A DNA stretch of 10,246 nt from Planctomycetaceae bacterium (GTDB lineage Bacteria; Planctomycetota; Phycisphaerae; Phycisphaerales; SM1A02): NCBI GenBank assembly GCA_002737585.1, contig NSIA01000201.1, positions 1-10,246 of the forward strand, in the 5' to 3' direction. Below are positions 1-7,030 of this stretch, piece after piece; positions within the stretch are counted from its first letter, which is position 1, and each line of letters begins with the position of its first letter. Below the pieces are notes generated by a model that saw nothing but the letters and a program-made list of their open reading frames with translations, was not told where the DNA came from and made no database searches. The translations under genes and the position numbers were made by a program.

Positions 1-2278
1 CAAATCCGGCGGCCTCCGCTGCAGCCCACGCTTCCTCTTTAGAAAGAAGTGTGGCCCCCACAATATTCTCCAACATCGTTCCCGGAATCACGCGCGCGTG
101 CTGCCCCACTACGCCGATTTGCCGACGCACCGAGACCAGATCTAACTTTGCCAGATCCTTGCCGTCAAAGAGAACTTTTCCTGCAGTCGGGCGTCGCAAC
201 CCCAGTAGCAACTGCGCAAGCGTGGACTTTCCGCTTCCCGATGCACCGACGATCGCGATGAAATCGCCAGCGGCGACTTCAATGGAAACGCCTCGTAGTA
301 CCTCATCTGCGGAACCCGAATAGGCAAATCGAATGCCTTGCATTGACACGCTGCCAGAGAGTGGCCCGGCGCTTGCTGCTCCAGGATCGGACTCGGCACG
401 TTCTTCAAGAATCGGCAGCAATCGACCCATCAACGGCGCGATTTCAGAAATGTCGCCGATGGCGTAACCCAATGAAGTGATCGCTGCAAGCGCTGCGAGG
501 AATGCAGCATTGAACGCAATGAAGGCCGGCACTTGCACTTCTTTGCCGCCAGCGATGGCACCGAAGCGCCACCATAAGAACGCGGCGGCAGCAAATGGCA
601 CAGCCACTGCAAGTACGCGCAATTGCGCACCCACAAGGGCGGCGCCGTACATCGCACGGCGCTCGGGTCGGTAGCGATGCAGCCACTGCAGCAACGCGTG
701 CTCCTCAGTTCCAGTCGTACGAATCCGATCAATGCCGTCGAGCAATTGCAGTGAAAAACCACTGAGCTTTCCACTCCGTTCCGCTGCGTCAGCGGCGAAC
801 CGCGCTTGTCGACGCGCAACAACAGCGGTAACAGTGAAGACCACCAAGAACAGAAGTACCGATACGGCGGCAGCCAGCGGATCAATGGCTGCCATGAGTA
901 GCACATACGTCAGCGAGAATACCCCGCTCACCACTGAGACCACCATTGTTCCTGTGACGCGACGTTGTACTTCCTCAATGACACTCAGCCGCTGTGCAAG
1001 ATCGCCAACTGAATACTTCTGGAAGAACGAGAGTGGCAACTGCAATGCACGCAGAATGATCGAAGATGAACCTCGCATCGTGGCGCGGGTTTCGGTGCGG
1101 AGCAGAAGGAAGCGCGTCACCAGTTCGCAAGCAGCGACCGCAAACAGTGCGGACGCAAGCACCAGTCCAAGGTGCAAAAGTGAGACTGGATCGCCACCCG
1201 GAATGACTCGACTCACTAAGAGTCCAGTGGCGACTGGAATCAATAGATTCAGCACGCTTGCCGCAAGAGAAACCAGCGCAGCTAACCAAAGGTCATGCGC
1301 TGAGCCGCGCAGCAAGAAGGCGAACAAGGCGCGCAGCGTGACTGTTCCGACTGGCAACGGCGGCGCAAACAGCACCGCGGATCGATGCAGCAATGCGGCC
1401 TGCTTTGCGTCGACCTTGCAAAGTCGCGGAGGCTGGTCGGGCAGATACATAAACGCGCGATATCCGCTCCAACGACCGGGTATGAGCGCGACCGGCGTTC
1501 CATCAAGCGCGGTCACCAGAAGCGGACCAAAGTTGCCCTTCCACCACTCATCGGTGAGCCGCACGTGGCGACATCCAATGCGCGCCGCCTGCGCAAACGA
1601 CTCCGCTGACGCCAGCATGGAATCGTCTGGAATGCGGCGCGGGATACTTGCCAGCGGAACACCAACTGCAACGGCAACGTGACGGCACGCGCGGAGTAGT
1701 GGGTCGACGTGGGGATCAATACTCAGGACTTCGTTGTGATCAGCGAAGACCGATCCGAGCATGCGCGCGTAGCGATCGCGTAGTGCGGCTGATTGTTGCG
1801 ATCTGCCGCGGGCAGCGGCAGCCATGGCGGCAGCATCAGCGGCAGCAAGCCCGCTTGCATACTCAAGCAGCCTGCGCAGTGGATCACTTTCGCGTTCCGT
1901 GGCAAAGCGAGCATCAATCGGCAGCATGACACGAGCAAATGCATCGGTGCCGTCGGCAATTGCTTCTTCAACACCCGGGCCACGGGCAGGCGCCGTCACT
2001 ACCTTGGCGCGGCCATCGGGCACAGCAACAAGCGTTGTATCCGCTCCCTGCACATGCGTCAGCAGTGATGGAAGCACTCCACCGGGCGCAACGGTACCGA
2101 GGTAGACACGGCGCCCCGGCGTGCCATCAAGCCTTCGGCGAGCAACGAACACGCTCACCATGCCCGCAGCAACGGCAAGCGCGCGCGGTTCGGCGCCCAA
2201 ATCCATATGGTCGCGGCCGTCAACGTGCCGCTCCTTGCTTCCCAATTCAACAAAGATGGTCGCTGCACTGTGGAGCAT
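1..2278 (-). CDS. NHLM-type bacteriocin ABC transporter, permease/ATP-binding protein without peptidase (3' end cut by left window edge)
   Basis: This is the second ABC half-transporter of an NHLM (TIGR03797-like) peptide-export system; 759 codons are visible and the end is missing. Residues about 5-100 look like the cyclic-nucleotide-binding-like or cupin-like N-terminal domain of this family. An Ala-rich helical linker follows (about 140-165). Residues about 235-310 carry the family's 'R-V-x-L-x-x-x-WW-x-G-x-x-GPLL ... PVALIPG' block. Hydrophobic segments between about 328 and 605 form the membrane domain. The nucleotide-binding domain starts near 640, with Walker A GASGSGKST at 678-686 and the Q-loop VVGQ ending at Q726. 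The signature motif, Walker B and H-loop lie beyond the edge. The ATG overlaps the stop of the preceding gene by one base (TGATG) and has GGAGGG 8 bases upstream, so translation is probably coupled. It probably forms the inner-membrane pump with the peptidase-ABC protein encoded next to it. The family call rests on motifs and neighbours and is strong; the cargo is unknown. Confidence 0.9.
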   Translation of the reverse strand, partial: MLHSAATIFVELGSKERHVDGRDHMDLGAEPRALAVAAGMVSVFVARRRLDGTPGRRVYLGTVAPGGVLPSLLTHVQGADTTLVAVPDGRAKVVTAPARGPGVEEAIADGTDAFARVMLPIDARFATERESDPLRRLLEYASGLAAADAAAMAAAARGRSQQSAALRDRYARMLGSVFADHNEVLSIDPHVDPLLRACRHVAVAVGVPLASIPRRIPDDSMLASAESFAQAARIGCRHVRLTDEWWKGNFGPLLVTALDGTPVALIPGRWSGYRAFMYLPDQPPRLCKVDAKQAALLHRSAVLFAPPLPVGTVTLRALFAFLLRGSAHDLWLAALVSLAASVLNLLIPVATGLLVSRVIPGGDPVSLLHLGLVLASALFAVAACELVTRFLLLRTETRATMRGSSSIILRALQLPLSFFQKYSVGDLAQRLSVIEEVQRRVTGTMVVSVVSGVFSLTYVLLMAAIDPLAAAVSVLLFLVVFTVTAVVARRQARFAADAAERSGKLSGFSLQLLDGIDRIRTTGTEEHALLQWLHRYRPERRAMYGAALVGAQLRVLAVAVPFAAAAFLWWRFGAIAGGKEVQVPAFIAFNAAFLAALAAITSLGYAIGDISEIAPLMGRLLPILEERAESDPGAASAGPLSGSVSMQGIRFAYSGSADEVLRGVSIEVAAGDFIAIVGASGSGKSTLAQLLLGLRRPTAGKVLFDGKDLAKLDLVSVRRQIGVVGQHARVIPGTMLENIVGATLLSKEEAWAAAEAAGF

Positions 2279-4530
2279 CAGCCCTGCCCTCCACCACGAA
2301 CAAAGGCCACATAGGCACCGTTCAGCGCCATGAGTTCATCATGCGAACCGCGCTCAACGATCATTCCGCGGTCAAGCACCACAATCTCGTCTGCATCGCG
2401 AATGGTGCTCAGGCGATGCGCAATGACCAAGCATGCGCAACCGCGCCGCCGAAGCGCCCGGTCGATCTGCGATTCGGTGGTTGCATCAAGCGACGACGTG
2501 GCCTCATCAAGGATCAAGATGGAGGGGCGACGCGAAAGTGCCCGGGCAATTTCCACACGCTGCGCTTCACCACCGGAGAGATTGATGCCACCTTCGGCAA
2601 TCATCATGCCCAAGCCACCACGCGCCTCAATCAATCCAGCCAAGCCGGCATCGTCGGTCGCTTCCCGCATCCATGCATCAGGAATAAGCGGGTCCCACAT
2701 GGACAGATTGTCGCGCAGGCTAGCGGCGAAGAGAATGGGTGTTTGCCCCACCACTGCGATGGCTGTGGCGCGCTCATGTCGTGGAATCGAAGCGAGCGGG
2801 CGACCATCAATGAGCACCTCGCCAGCCCATGGCGAATAGAGACCGGCTGCAAGCTTGGCAGCCGTGCTCTTGCCGGAACCAGTGGCGCCGACAATAGCAA
2901 CCCGATGACCAGGTGCAATGCGCAAAGTGAAATCGCGGATCAACGGTTCATCCGCTTCGCTGTAGCCAAACACAACATCGCGGAATTCCAGGGCGTCAGC
3001 GGCTGGCGCAGCCTGTTGGTCCAGCACGGATACATCTGCACCGTGAGCTGCCGCGACTGGCTCAACTGGCAACGCCAACGGATCGCGCGAATGCCGAAGG
3101 ACATCATCAATGCGCGCCATGGTGGCATTCAGTGATTGAATTTCTTGTCCAAGTGATGCAAGCTCCAGCACCGGTCCCATGGCAACAACCAGGATGGCCT
3201 GGAACGCCAACAACGAACCAATGGTGATGTGCCCCTGCATGACCTGCCATCCGCCAAATGCCAGAACAATGGAAGAAACCAAGAGAGAAACCAAGAATTC
3301 TGGCGCTGCAGTGAGTGTCGTTGACAAGCCTTCGAGCGCCTGCGCGGATGTTGCGGTGCGTGCGTTGGCGTCCGCGATGCGTGCAAAGAGATCGTTCTCA
3401 CGTCCGGAGGATTTGACTGTTTCAATCGCTGCCAGGCCAGCAGCGAGCGTTCCCGCGCCAAGACCGATGTCCTTTTCCAACGTCCGCGTGCGATCGATCA
3501 GTGCGCGCCCCGATCGAATCACAACAAGAATGACAGCGGCGATGATGCCCGTTGCTATCAATGCGAGGTGCTTATCAATAACAAACAGCGCAATGATGAA
3601 CAGCGTCGAGGTGAGGAGCCCAACCAGCGCCGGAGCAATTTTTGATGCAAATGCTCCCGCTAACAGTTCAACAGCATCAAGGCGCTGCACGATATCGCCG
3701 GTGTAGCGATGCGAATAGAAATCCACTGGAAGCCGGAGTAAGTGATCAAAGAATCGAGCCGCACCGGTAACGGCTAGACGCTGTTCAAGCTTGGCGAGTA
3801 GCTGCTGTTGAACATACGCAAGCACCGCGCTCACCACCATGGCAGCAAGGGCCAGCAAGACCATGGGCAGGATCCAACCGTTCGCTCCTTCCAGCAGGAC
3901 GCGGTCGACATACACCGCGCCGAGGGCGGGGAGCGTAAAGGCCGGAACCGCAAGCAAGACGCCGCACGCAGCGGTGGCTGCTACTACGCGCCAGGACCCA
4001 CGCATCCGCTCCACTAACGCTTCACGAACTCCGCGGGTCCGTCCGCCGCGCCGGAAGTCAGCGGTTGGCGTTAACTCCAGCACAACCCCCGTGAACTTCT
4101 CATCGAACTCAGCGGCACTGACCCAGCGATGGCCAATGGATGGATCCATGATCCTCCACCGCCCGCGGCTCCAACCTTCAAGCACCACAAAGTGGTCGAA
4201 TCCCCAGTACAGAATCCCAGGGAGGTGCAAATCTCGCAGTTCGGTGCTCTCAACACCGTAACCCTCGCACTTCAGTCCGTAGTTGCTCGCTGCAGCGGTG
4301 AGCTGCAATGCGCTGCTGCCATCACGGCTGACGCCGCACACGCGCCGCGCTTCCTCAATGGCAATATGCCGACCGTGAAACGCAAGAATTGACACGAGGC
4401 ATGCAGCGCCGCACTCCACCGCATCCATCTGCACGATGGTTGGTGCAGTAACGACCCGCAGTCCGGAGGGTCGAAACGCCACGGCGCGGGGGGTCGGGGG
4501 TGCTGGAGATTTCAGCACTGCGTCAGTCAC
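2278..4530 (-). CDS. NHLM-type bacteriocin ABC transporter with N-terminal C39 leader peptidase
   Basis: This is an inner-membrane exporter subunit that would cleave the leader from a ribosomal peptide precursor and transport the product (TIGR03796-like). Numbering is for the 750-residue form starting at GTG 4530. The C39 peptidase spans about 22-157: Q34 (oxyanion site) and C40 in QMDAVECGAACL, H113 in GFDHFVVLEG and D129 in the MDPS motif, so the catalytic set is complete. Six hydrophobic helices lie between about 180 and 460. The ATPase domain has Walker A GATGSGKST at 548-556, Q596, signature LSGGEAQR at 651-658, Walker B ILILDE at 671-676 and H705. The C-terminal part (LRRRGCACLVIAHRLSTIRD) is very typical of the NHLM type. 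The start is uncertain. GTG 4530 has GGAGG 10 bases upstream. GTG 4584 and ATG 4632 stay open and would overlap the HlyD gene by 11 and 59 bp. The much longer ORF from ATG 4854 would overlap by about 280 bp and is unlikely. The gene is in line with its neighbours on both sides. Confidence 0.93.
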   Translation of the reverse strand: MTDAVLKSPAPPTPRAVAFRPSGLRVVTAPTIVQMDAVECGAACLVSILAFHGRHIAIEEARRVCGVSRDGSSALQLTAAASNYGLKCEGYGVESTELRDLHLPGILYWGFDHFVVLEGWSRGRWRIMDPSIGHRWVSAAEFDEKFTGVVLELTPTADFRRGGRTRGVREALVERMRGSWRVVAATAACGVLLAVPAFTLPALGAVYVDRVLLEGANGWILPMVLLALAAMVVSAVLAYVQQQLLAKLEQRLAVTGAARFFDHLLRLPVDFYSHRYTGDIVQRLDAVELLAGAFASKIAPALVGLLTSTLFIIALFVIDKHLALIATGIIAAVILVVIRSGRALIDRTRTLEKDIGLGAGTLAAGLAAIETVKSSGRENDLFARIADANARTATSAQALEGLSTTLTAAPEFLVSLLVSSIVLAFGGWQVMQGHITIGSLLAFQAILVVAMGPVLELASLGQEIQSLNATMARIDDVLRHSRDPLALPVEPVAAAHGADVSVLDQQAAPAADALEFRDVVFGYSEADEPLIRDFTLRIAPGHRVAIVGATGSGKSTAAKLAAGLYSPWAGEVLIDGRPLASIPRHERATAIAVVGQTPILFAASLRDNLSMWDPLIPDAWMREATDDAGLAGLIEARGGLGMMIAEGGINLSGGEAQRVEIARALSRRPSILILDEATSSLDATTESQIDRALRRRGCACLVIAHRLSTIRDADEIVVLDRGMIVERGSHDELMALNGAYVAFVRGGGQG
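2287..2292 (-). promoter_or_regulatory. Shine-Dalgarno GGAGGG of the second ABC gene, inside the end of the peptidase-ABC gene
   Basis: The minus-strand hexamer GGAGGG lies 8 bases before the ATG at 2278-2276 and within the Gly-rich last codons of the upstream ABC gene. Together with the TGATG stop-start overlap it points to translational coupling, which would keep the two ABC subunits in similar amounts. Confidence 0.65.
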
Positions 4531-4540
4531 TGCAGTGGAA

Positions 4541-4545
4541 CCTCC
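4541..4545 (-). promoter_or_regulatory. Shine-Dalgarno GGAGG favouring the GTG 4530 start
   Basis: On the minus strand GGAGG lies 10 bases before the GTG at 4530-4528, in the 43 bases after the HlyD stop. The spacing is slightly long. The other candidate starts have weaker sites: AGCAGG before GTG 4584, and nothing convincing before ATG 4632. The bases also code for Gly residues if the longer forms are used, so this is supportive and not decisive. Confidence 0.45.
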
Positions 4546-4573
4546 ACCGTGCGAAGGGATGCTACGAGTCGGT

Positions 4574-5851
4574 TCATCGACCACTGAAAGCCTGCTTGAG
4601 CCATGGAACGAGGAGAGAAATCGGCGCCACATCTTCAGTGACAACATCAACGTCACAGAGCGTGCCGGGCGTGAGTTGCTGGGGGTATCCAACTCCACCA
4701 CTCCAACGCAACCCGGTTGGTGAAGCGGCGTCCAGTTCCAGGTCAATGACCGCCGATACGGTTCCTTCGGAGTGTCGCTCCATGTCTTGGGCGACTTCTG
4801 GACTATTGATAATGCGAAGGAAACTATCCCGCGTTCCAACCACTGGATCAACATCGCGCACGATAGAACTGATCACCCCAAAGCGTTCGCGGTCCGCAGT
4901 CGATGGTTCAACGTGCGCGCGCATGTCCATGTGCACACGCTTGCCTTCCGTGAGCGGAAAGAATGCGTAGCAGCGCAGGCGGCCATCGCCAACATCAGAA
5001 ATGATTGCTACGGTGTTGCCCGTGTGCACTCCATCGCCTGGACTGCAGGTGAGCTGTACCACCTTGCCAGCGCGCGGCGCAATGACATGTTGTTCGGCTG
5101 ACATACGCGCTGCCAGTTGGCCAATCAAGGCATCTGCTTCGGAAATGACGTTCTCGCGACGCTGTCGATCTTGCTGGCGACGGGTGCTGGCTTCCGTACG
5201 ATCGGTCTGAATGCGGAGTAATTCGCTCCGTGCTTCAGAAAGTGAGCGTTCGATCTCCACTGTTCCGTTGGCAATCGTCAGCAACTCAGACTCTGGTAAC
5301 AATCCCTCGGGTGCTCGAGCTCGTTTGACTTCAACAGCCTGGTTGAATTCAAAAGCGATGGCTGCGGCACGATCAATGCGGTGGCGACATTCACCGTCGC
5401 GGATATCCATTGATGCAGTGAACGCAGCAGTGGCCACATCTTCTGCCGCGGTCAGGTTGGCATCCTGCTCGCGCAATCGTGCAGCGGCATTTTCGGCGTC
5501 GATCCGCTGTGCTTCCAGAAGTGGATGAGCAATGACCGCCAGCACTTGCCCTTGCTCAACACGGTCGCCGGGCTTCGCAAGGAAATCACCGATGCGTCCA
5601 TCGGCAGGCGCTTCTGCGGCCACCACCATGGAGCCTTCGATCAAGATGCCGGTACCGCGAACGGTCAACGGAATCGACCCAAAGAAACCCCAAACGGTAA
5701 ATGTTGCAACCACCGCGCCCGCACCCGCTACCAACAACCACAGGCGCGCCGACACTATCGGAGCTACACGGTTGATGCTCTCCGGACTCGATGCGGAGTC
5801 AACGGCGCGTTCTCGGAAAATGTGGTCTTCACCGTCCATGGAGTCGACCAT
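4574..5851 (-). CDS. NHLM bacteriocin system secretion protein, HlyD-family membrane fusion protein
   Basis: This 425-residue periplasmic adaptor links the inner-membrane ABC exporter to the outside or to an outer-membrane channel (TIGR03794-like). A cytoplasmic N-terminal stretch of about 35 residues is followed by one membrane helix (about 36-58). The first half-motif of a lipoyl/barrel-sandwich domain follows (about 65-110, including PADGRIGDFLAKPGDRVEQG). A charged, Ala/Glu/Arg-rich helical hairpin region covers about 112-265. The second lipoyl half (IAPRAGKVVQLTCSPGDGV) comes next, then a beta-barrel region. The C-terminus, with VAPISLLVPWLKQ, resembles the end of NHLM HlyD proteins, which often terminate near a 'PI-x-L-x-x-P' segment. 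The ATG at 5851 has AGGA four bases upstream. The gene starts 29 bp after the phosphoesterase stop and leads straight into the peptidase-ABC gene. The HlyD family is clear; the NHLM subtype comes from length, C-terminus and context. Confidence 0.9.
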   Translation of the reverse strand: MVDSMDGEDHIFRERAVDSASSPESINRVAPIVSARLWLLVAGAGAVVATFTVWGFFGSIPLTVRGTGILIEGSMVVAAEAPADGRIGDFLAKPGDRVEQGQVLAVIAHPLLEAQRIDAENAAARLREQDANLTAAEDVATAAFTASMDIRDGECRHRIDRAAAIAFEFNQAVEVKRARAPEGLLPESELLTIANGTVEIERSLSEARSELLRIQTDRTEASTRRQQDRQRRENVISEADALIGQLAARMSAEQHVIAPRAGKVVQLTCSPGDGVHTGNTVAIISDVGDGRLRCYAFFPLTEGKRVHMDMRAHVEPSTADRERFGVISSIVRDVDPVVGTRDSFLRIINSPEVAQDMERHSEGTVSAVIDLELDAASPTGLRWSGGVGYPQQLTPGTLCDVDVVTEDVAPISLLVPWLKQAFSGR

Positions 5852-5880
5852 TGCATCCTAGCCAATTGCCACGGATTGTC

Positions 5881-6963
5881 TCACTTCCGCGCTTGCCATC
5901 CATACCGCTCGTATCGGTGAGTGAAGGTGCCGTCCGGGCGGAGGTCAAGGACCCCGTATCCCTCTGGAATGCCTTCCACTGACCCCTTCCACCATGATCC
6001 ACAGACCGCGCCGTCGCAGATGTAGGAGATGCCGTCAATCATGCAGTGGTCAAGGAGATGGACATGCCCGCTCAGGCACACCTTGACATTTCCAGCCTGT
6101 TTGAAGAGATCGTGGAGCAGTGTGGCGTCGGTGTGCATTTCGCCGTGATAGATGACGGTATTAGTGCCAACGTGCTTGCGGGAGCGCGGCGCGCCGTAGG
6201 TCAGTGCCGTCAGCGAGAGAATTGGAATGTGCGAAACCACCGCAATTGGCATTGATTTTGGCGTGGCAGCCAGTGTTTGCTGCAGCCATTCGTACTGCGC
6301 ATCATCCAGGTACGCCGTGTAGCCATCGCCCTTCGGTTGCACGCTATCGAGGCAAATGAATCGCCATGGGCCATGATCAAACGTGTAGTAGTTGCGAGCG
6401 ACGCCAAAGAGGTCACACGCGAAACGCTTGCCCCAGTCTGCCTCGGTACCAGTGGATTCGCTCTTCTTGCGATTCCAACCAAGGATGTCATGATTTCCAG
6501 TGACGTGGTGCACGGGCACCCCGCATTCACGCTTCAGTGTGCCTTGGAAAATCGCGCGCAACTGCTCCGCCCGGGCGCGCTTCGCTTCGAACACATCCAT
6601 CACCGCGTCGCCACCAGTGATGATCAAGTCTGGCTTCATGGACTGCGCGTGATTGAAGGCGCTGGCCATACCTTCCTCGGCACCGAGCTCCGGCTGCACA
6701 TGGATATCGGTGAGATGTGCGAGACGGATGGTGCCGGGCACCACGCTGCCCGGAGAAACTGCCGCCCCCGCACTTGGTGGGGCGGTTGTGGACTGCATAA
6801 TCGGTAGCGCACGTCCAGCAAACGCCGCGCGCATCGCAGTCAGTGCGCTGGCACCGATGATGGCATTGCGAAGAAAGTCACGGCGACCGGCTGTGAACGT
6901 GGGGACGGCACCGGTCACGGGCGCGTGCGTCGATTCCGAAGCGGCGGGCGATGGCTGTTCCAT
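5881..6963 (-). CDS. Tat-exported calcineurin-like metallophosphoesterase
   Basis: This 360-residue enzyme would hydrolyse phosphate esters outside the cytoplasm; its substrate is unknown. The N-terminus holds a twin-arginine signal, GRRDFLRN with R27-R28, then a hydrophobic stretch (about 34-49) ending in AFA-G, a plausible signal-peptidase site after A49. A Pro/Ala/Ser-rich spacer leads to the catalytic domain from about residue 80. The dinuclear metal-site motifs are all present in order: D86 and H88 (TDIHV), D119 (TGGD), N157-H158 (GNHD), H245 (VSHIP), and H300/H302 (GHVH). The length suits a single-domain family member. The AAGGA before the ATG lies only one or two bases from it, so the ribosome site is odd. 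It is the first gene of the minus-strand block and its stop is 29 bp before the HlyD start, so it is probably co-transcribed with the exporter. Whether it works on the exported peptide, acts in self-protection or is unrelated cannot be told from sequence. Confidence 0.92.
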   Translation of the reverse strand: MEQPSPAASESTHAPVTGAVPTFTAGRRDFLRNAIIGASALTAMRAAFAGRALPIMQSTTAPPSAGAAVSPGSVVPGTIRLAHLTDIHVQPELGAEEGMASAFNHAQSMKPDLIITGGDAVMDVFEAKRARAEQLRAIFQGTLKRECGVPVHHVTGNHDILGWNRKKSESTGTEADWGKRFACDLFGVARNYYTFDHGPWRFICLDSVQPKGDGYTAYLDDAQYEWLQQTLAATPKSMPIAVVSHIPILSLTALTYGAPRSRKHVGTNTVIYHGEMHTDATLLHDLFKQAGNVKVCLSGHVHLLDHCMIDGISYICDGAVCGSWWKGSVEGIPEGYGVLDLRPDGTFTHRYERYGWQARK

Positions 6964-7030
6964 GTCCTTCGTATACAGGCTTGCGGCAGACCGGTTGAGG
7001 GCTCACGGGCATTCCGTGGTTCGTACACTT
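6964..7030. promoter_or_regulatory. Divergent intergenic region between export block and arginase-family gene
   Basis: These 67 bases must hold the start signals of both divergent units, unless they lie inside the genes. On the minus strand a TGTATACG stretch (6-bp palindrome GTATAC at 6971-6976) is a possible -10, close to the phosphoesterase ATG, but I see no good -35 at the usual distance. On the plus strand TACACT at 7024-7029 abuts the arginase ATG and could be a -10 only if the transcript were nearly leaderless or began further downstream. A short inverted repeat, CACGG-5-CCGTG, sits at 7004-7018 and may be an operator or chance. Confidence 0.35.

Noticed and set aside
1812..1860. GCAGC/GGCAG-rich repeat-like stretch
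   Set aside because: It is explained by Ala-codon runs in the helical linker of the second ABC protein; the units are irregular.
1939..3135. A 398-codon open frame on the plus strand, and others such as 732-1682 (316 codons)
   Set aside because: They lie antisense to the two ABC transporter genes, whose domain motifs are unmistakable; the translations are low in hydrophobic pattern and rich in Arg, His, Gln or Ser, typical of shadow frames in GC-rich DNA.
3268..3298. Short direct repeat AGAAACCAAGA, two adjacent copies
   Set aside because: It encodes a repeated Leu-Val-Ser pattern in a membrane helix of the peptidase-ABC protein; too short and in frame with normal coding sequence to be a mobile or regulatory repeat.
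4585..4854. Start of the peptidase-ABC gene at ATG 4854
   Set aside because: It would overlap the HlyD coding sequence by about 280 bp and add a non-conserved, Trp/Pro/Arg-rich stretch before the C39 domain.
6653..7030. Upstream extension of the arginase-family frame to ATG 6653
   Set aside because: This part is opposite the conserved N-terminal half of the phosphoesterase gene, and the translated residues show no relation to arginase-family N-termini.
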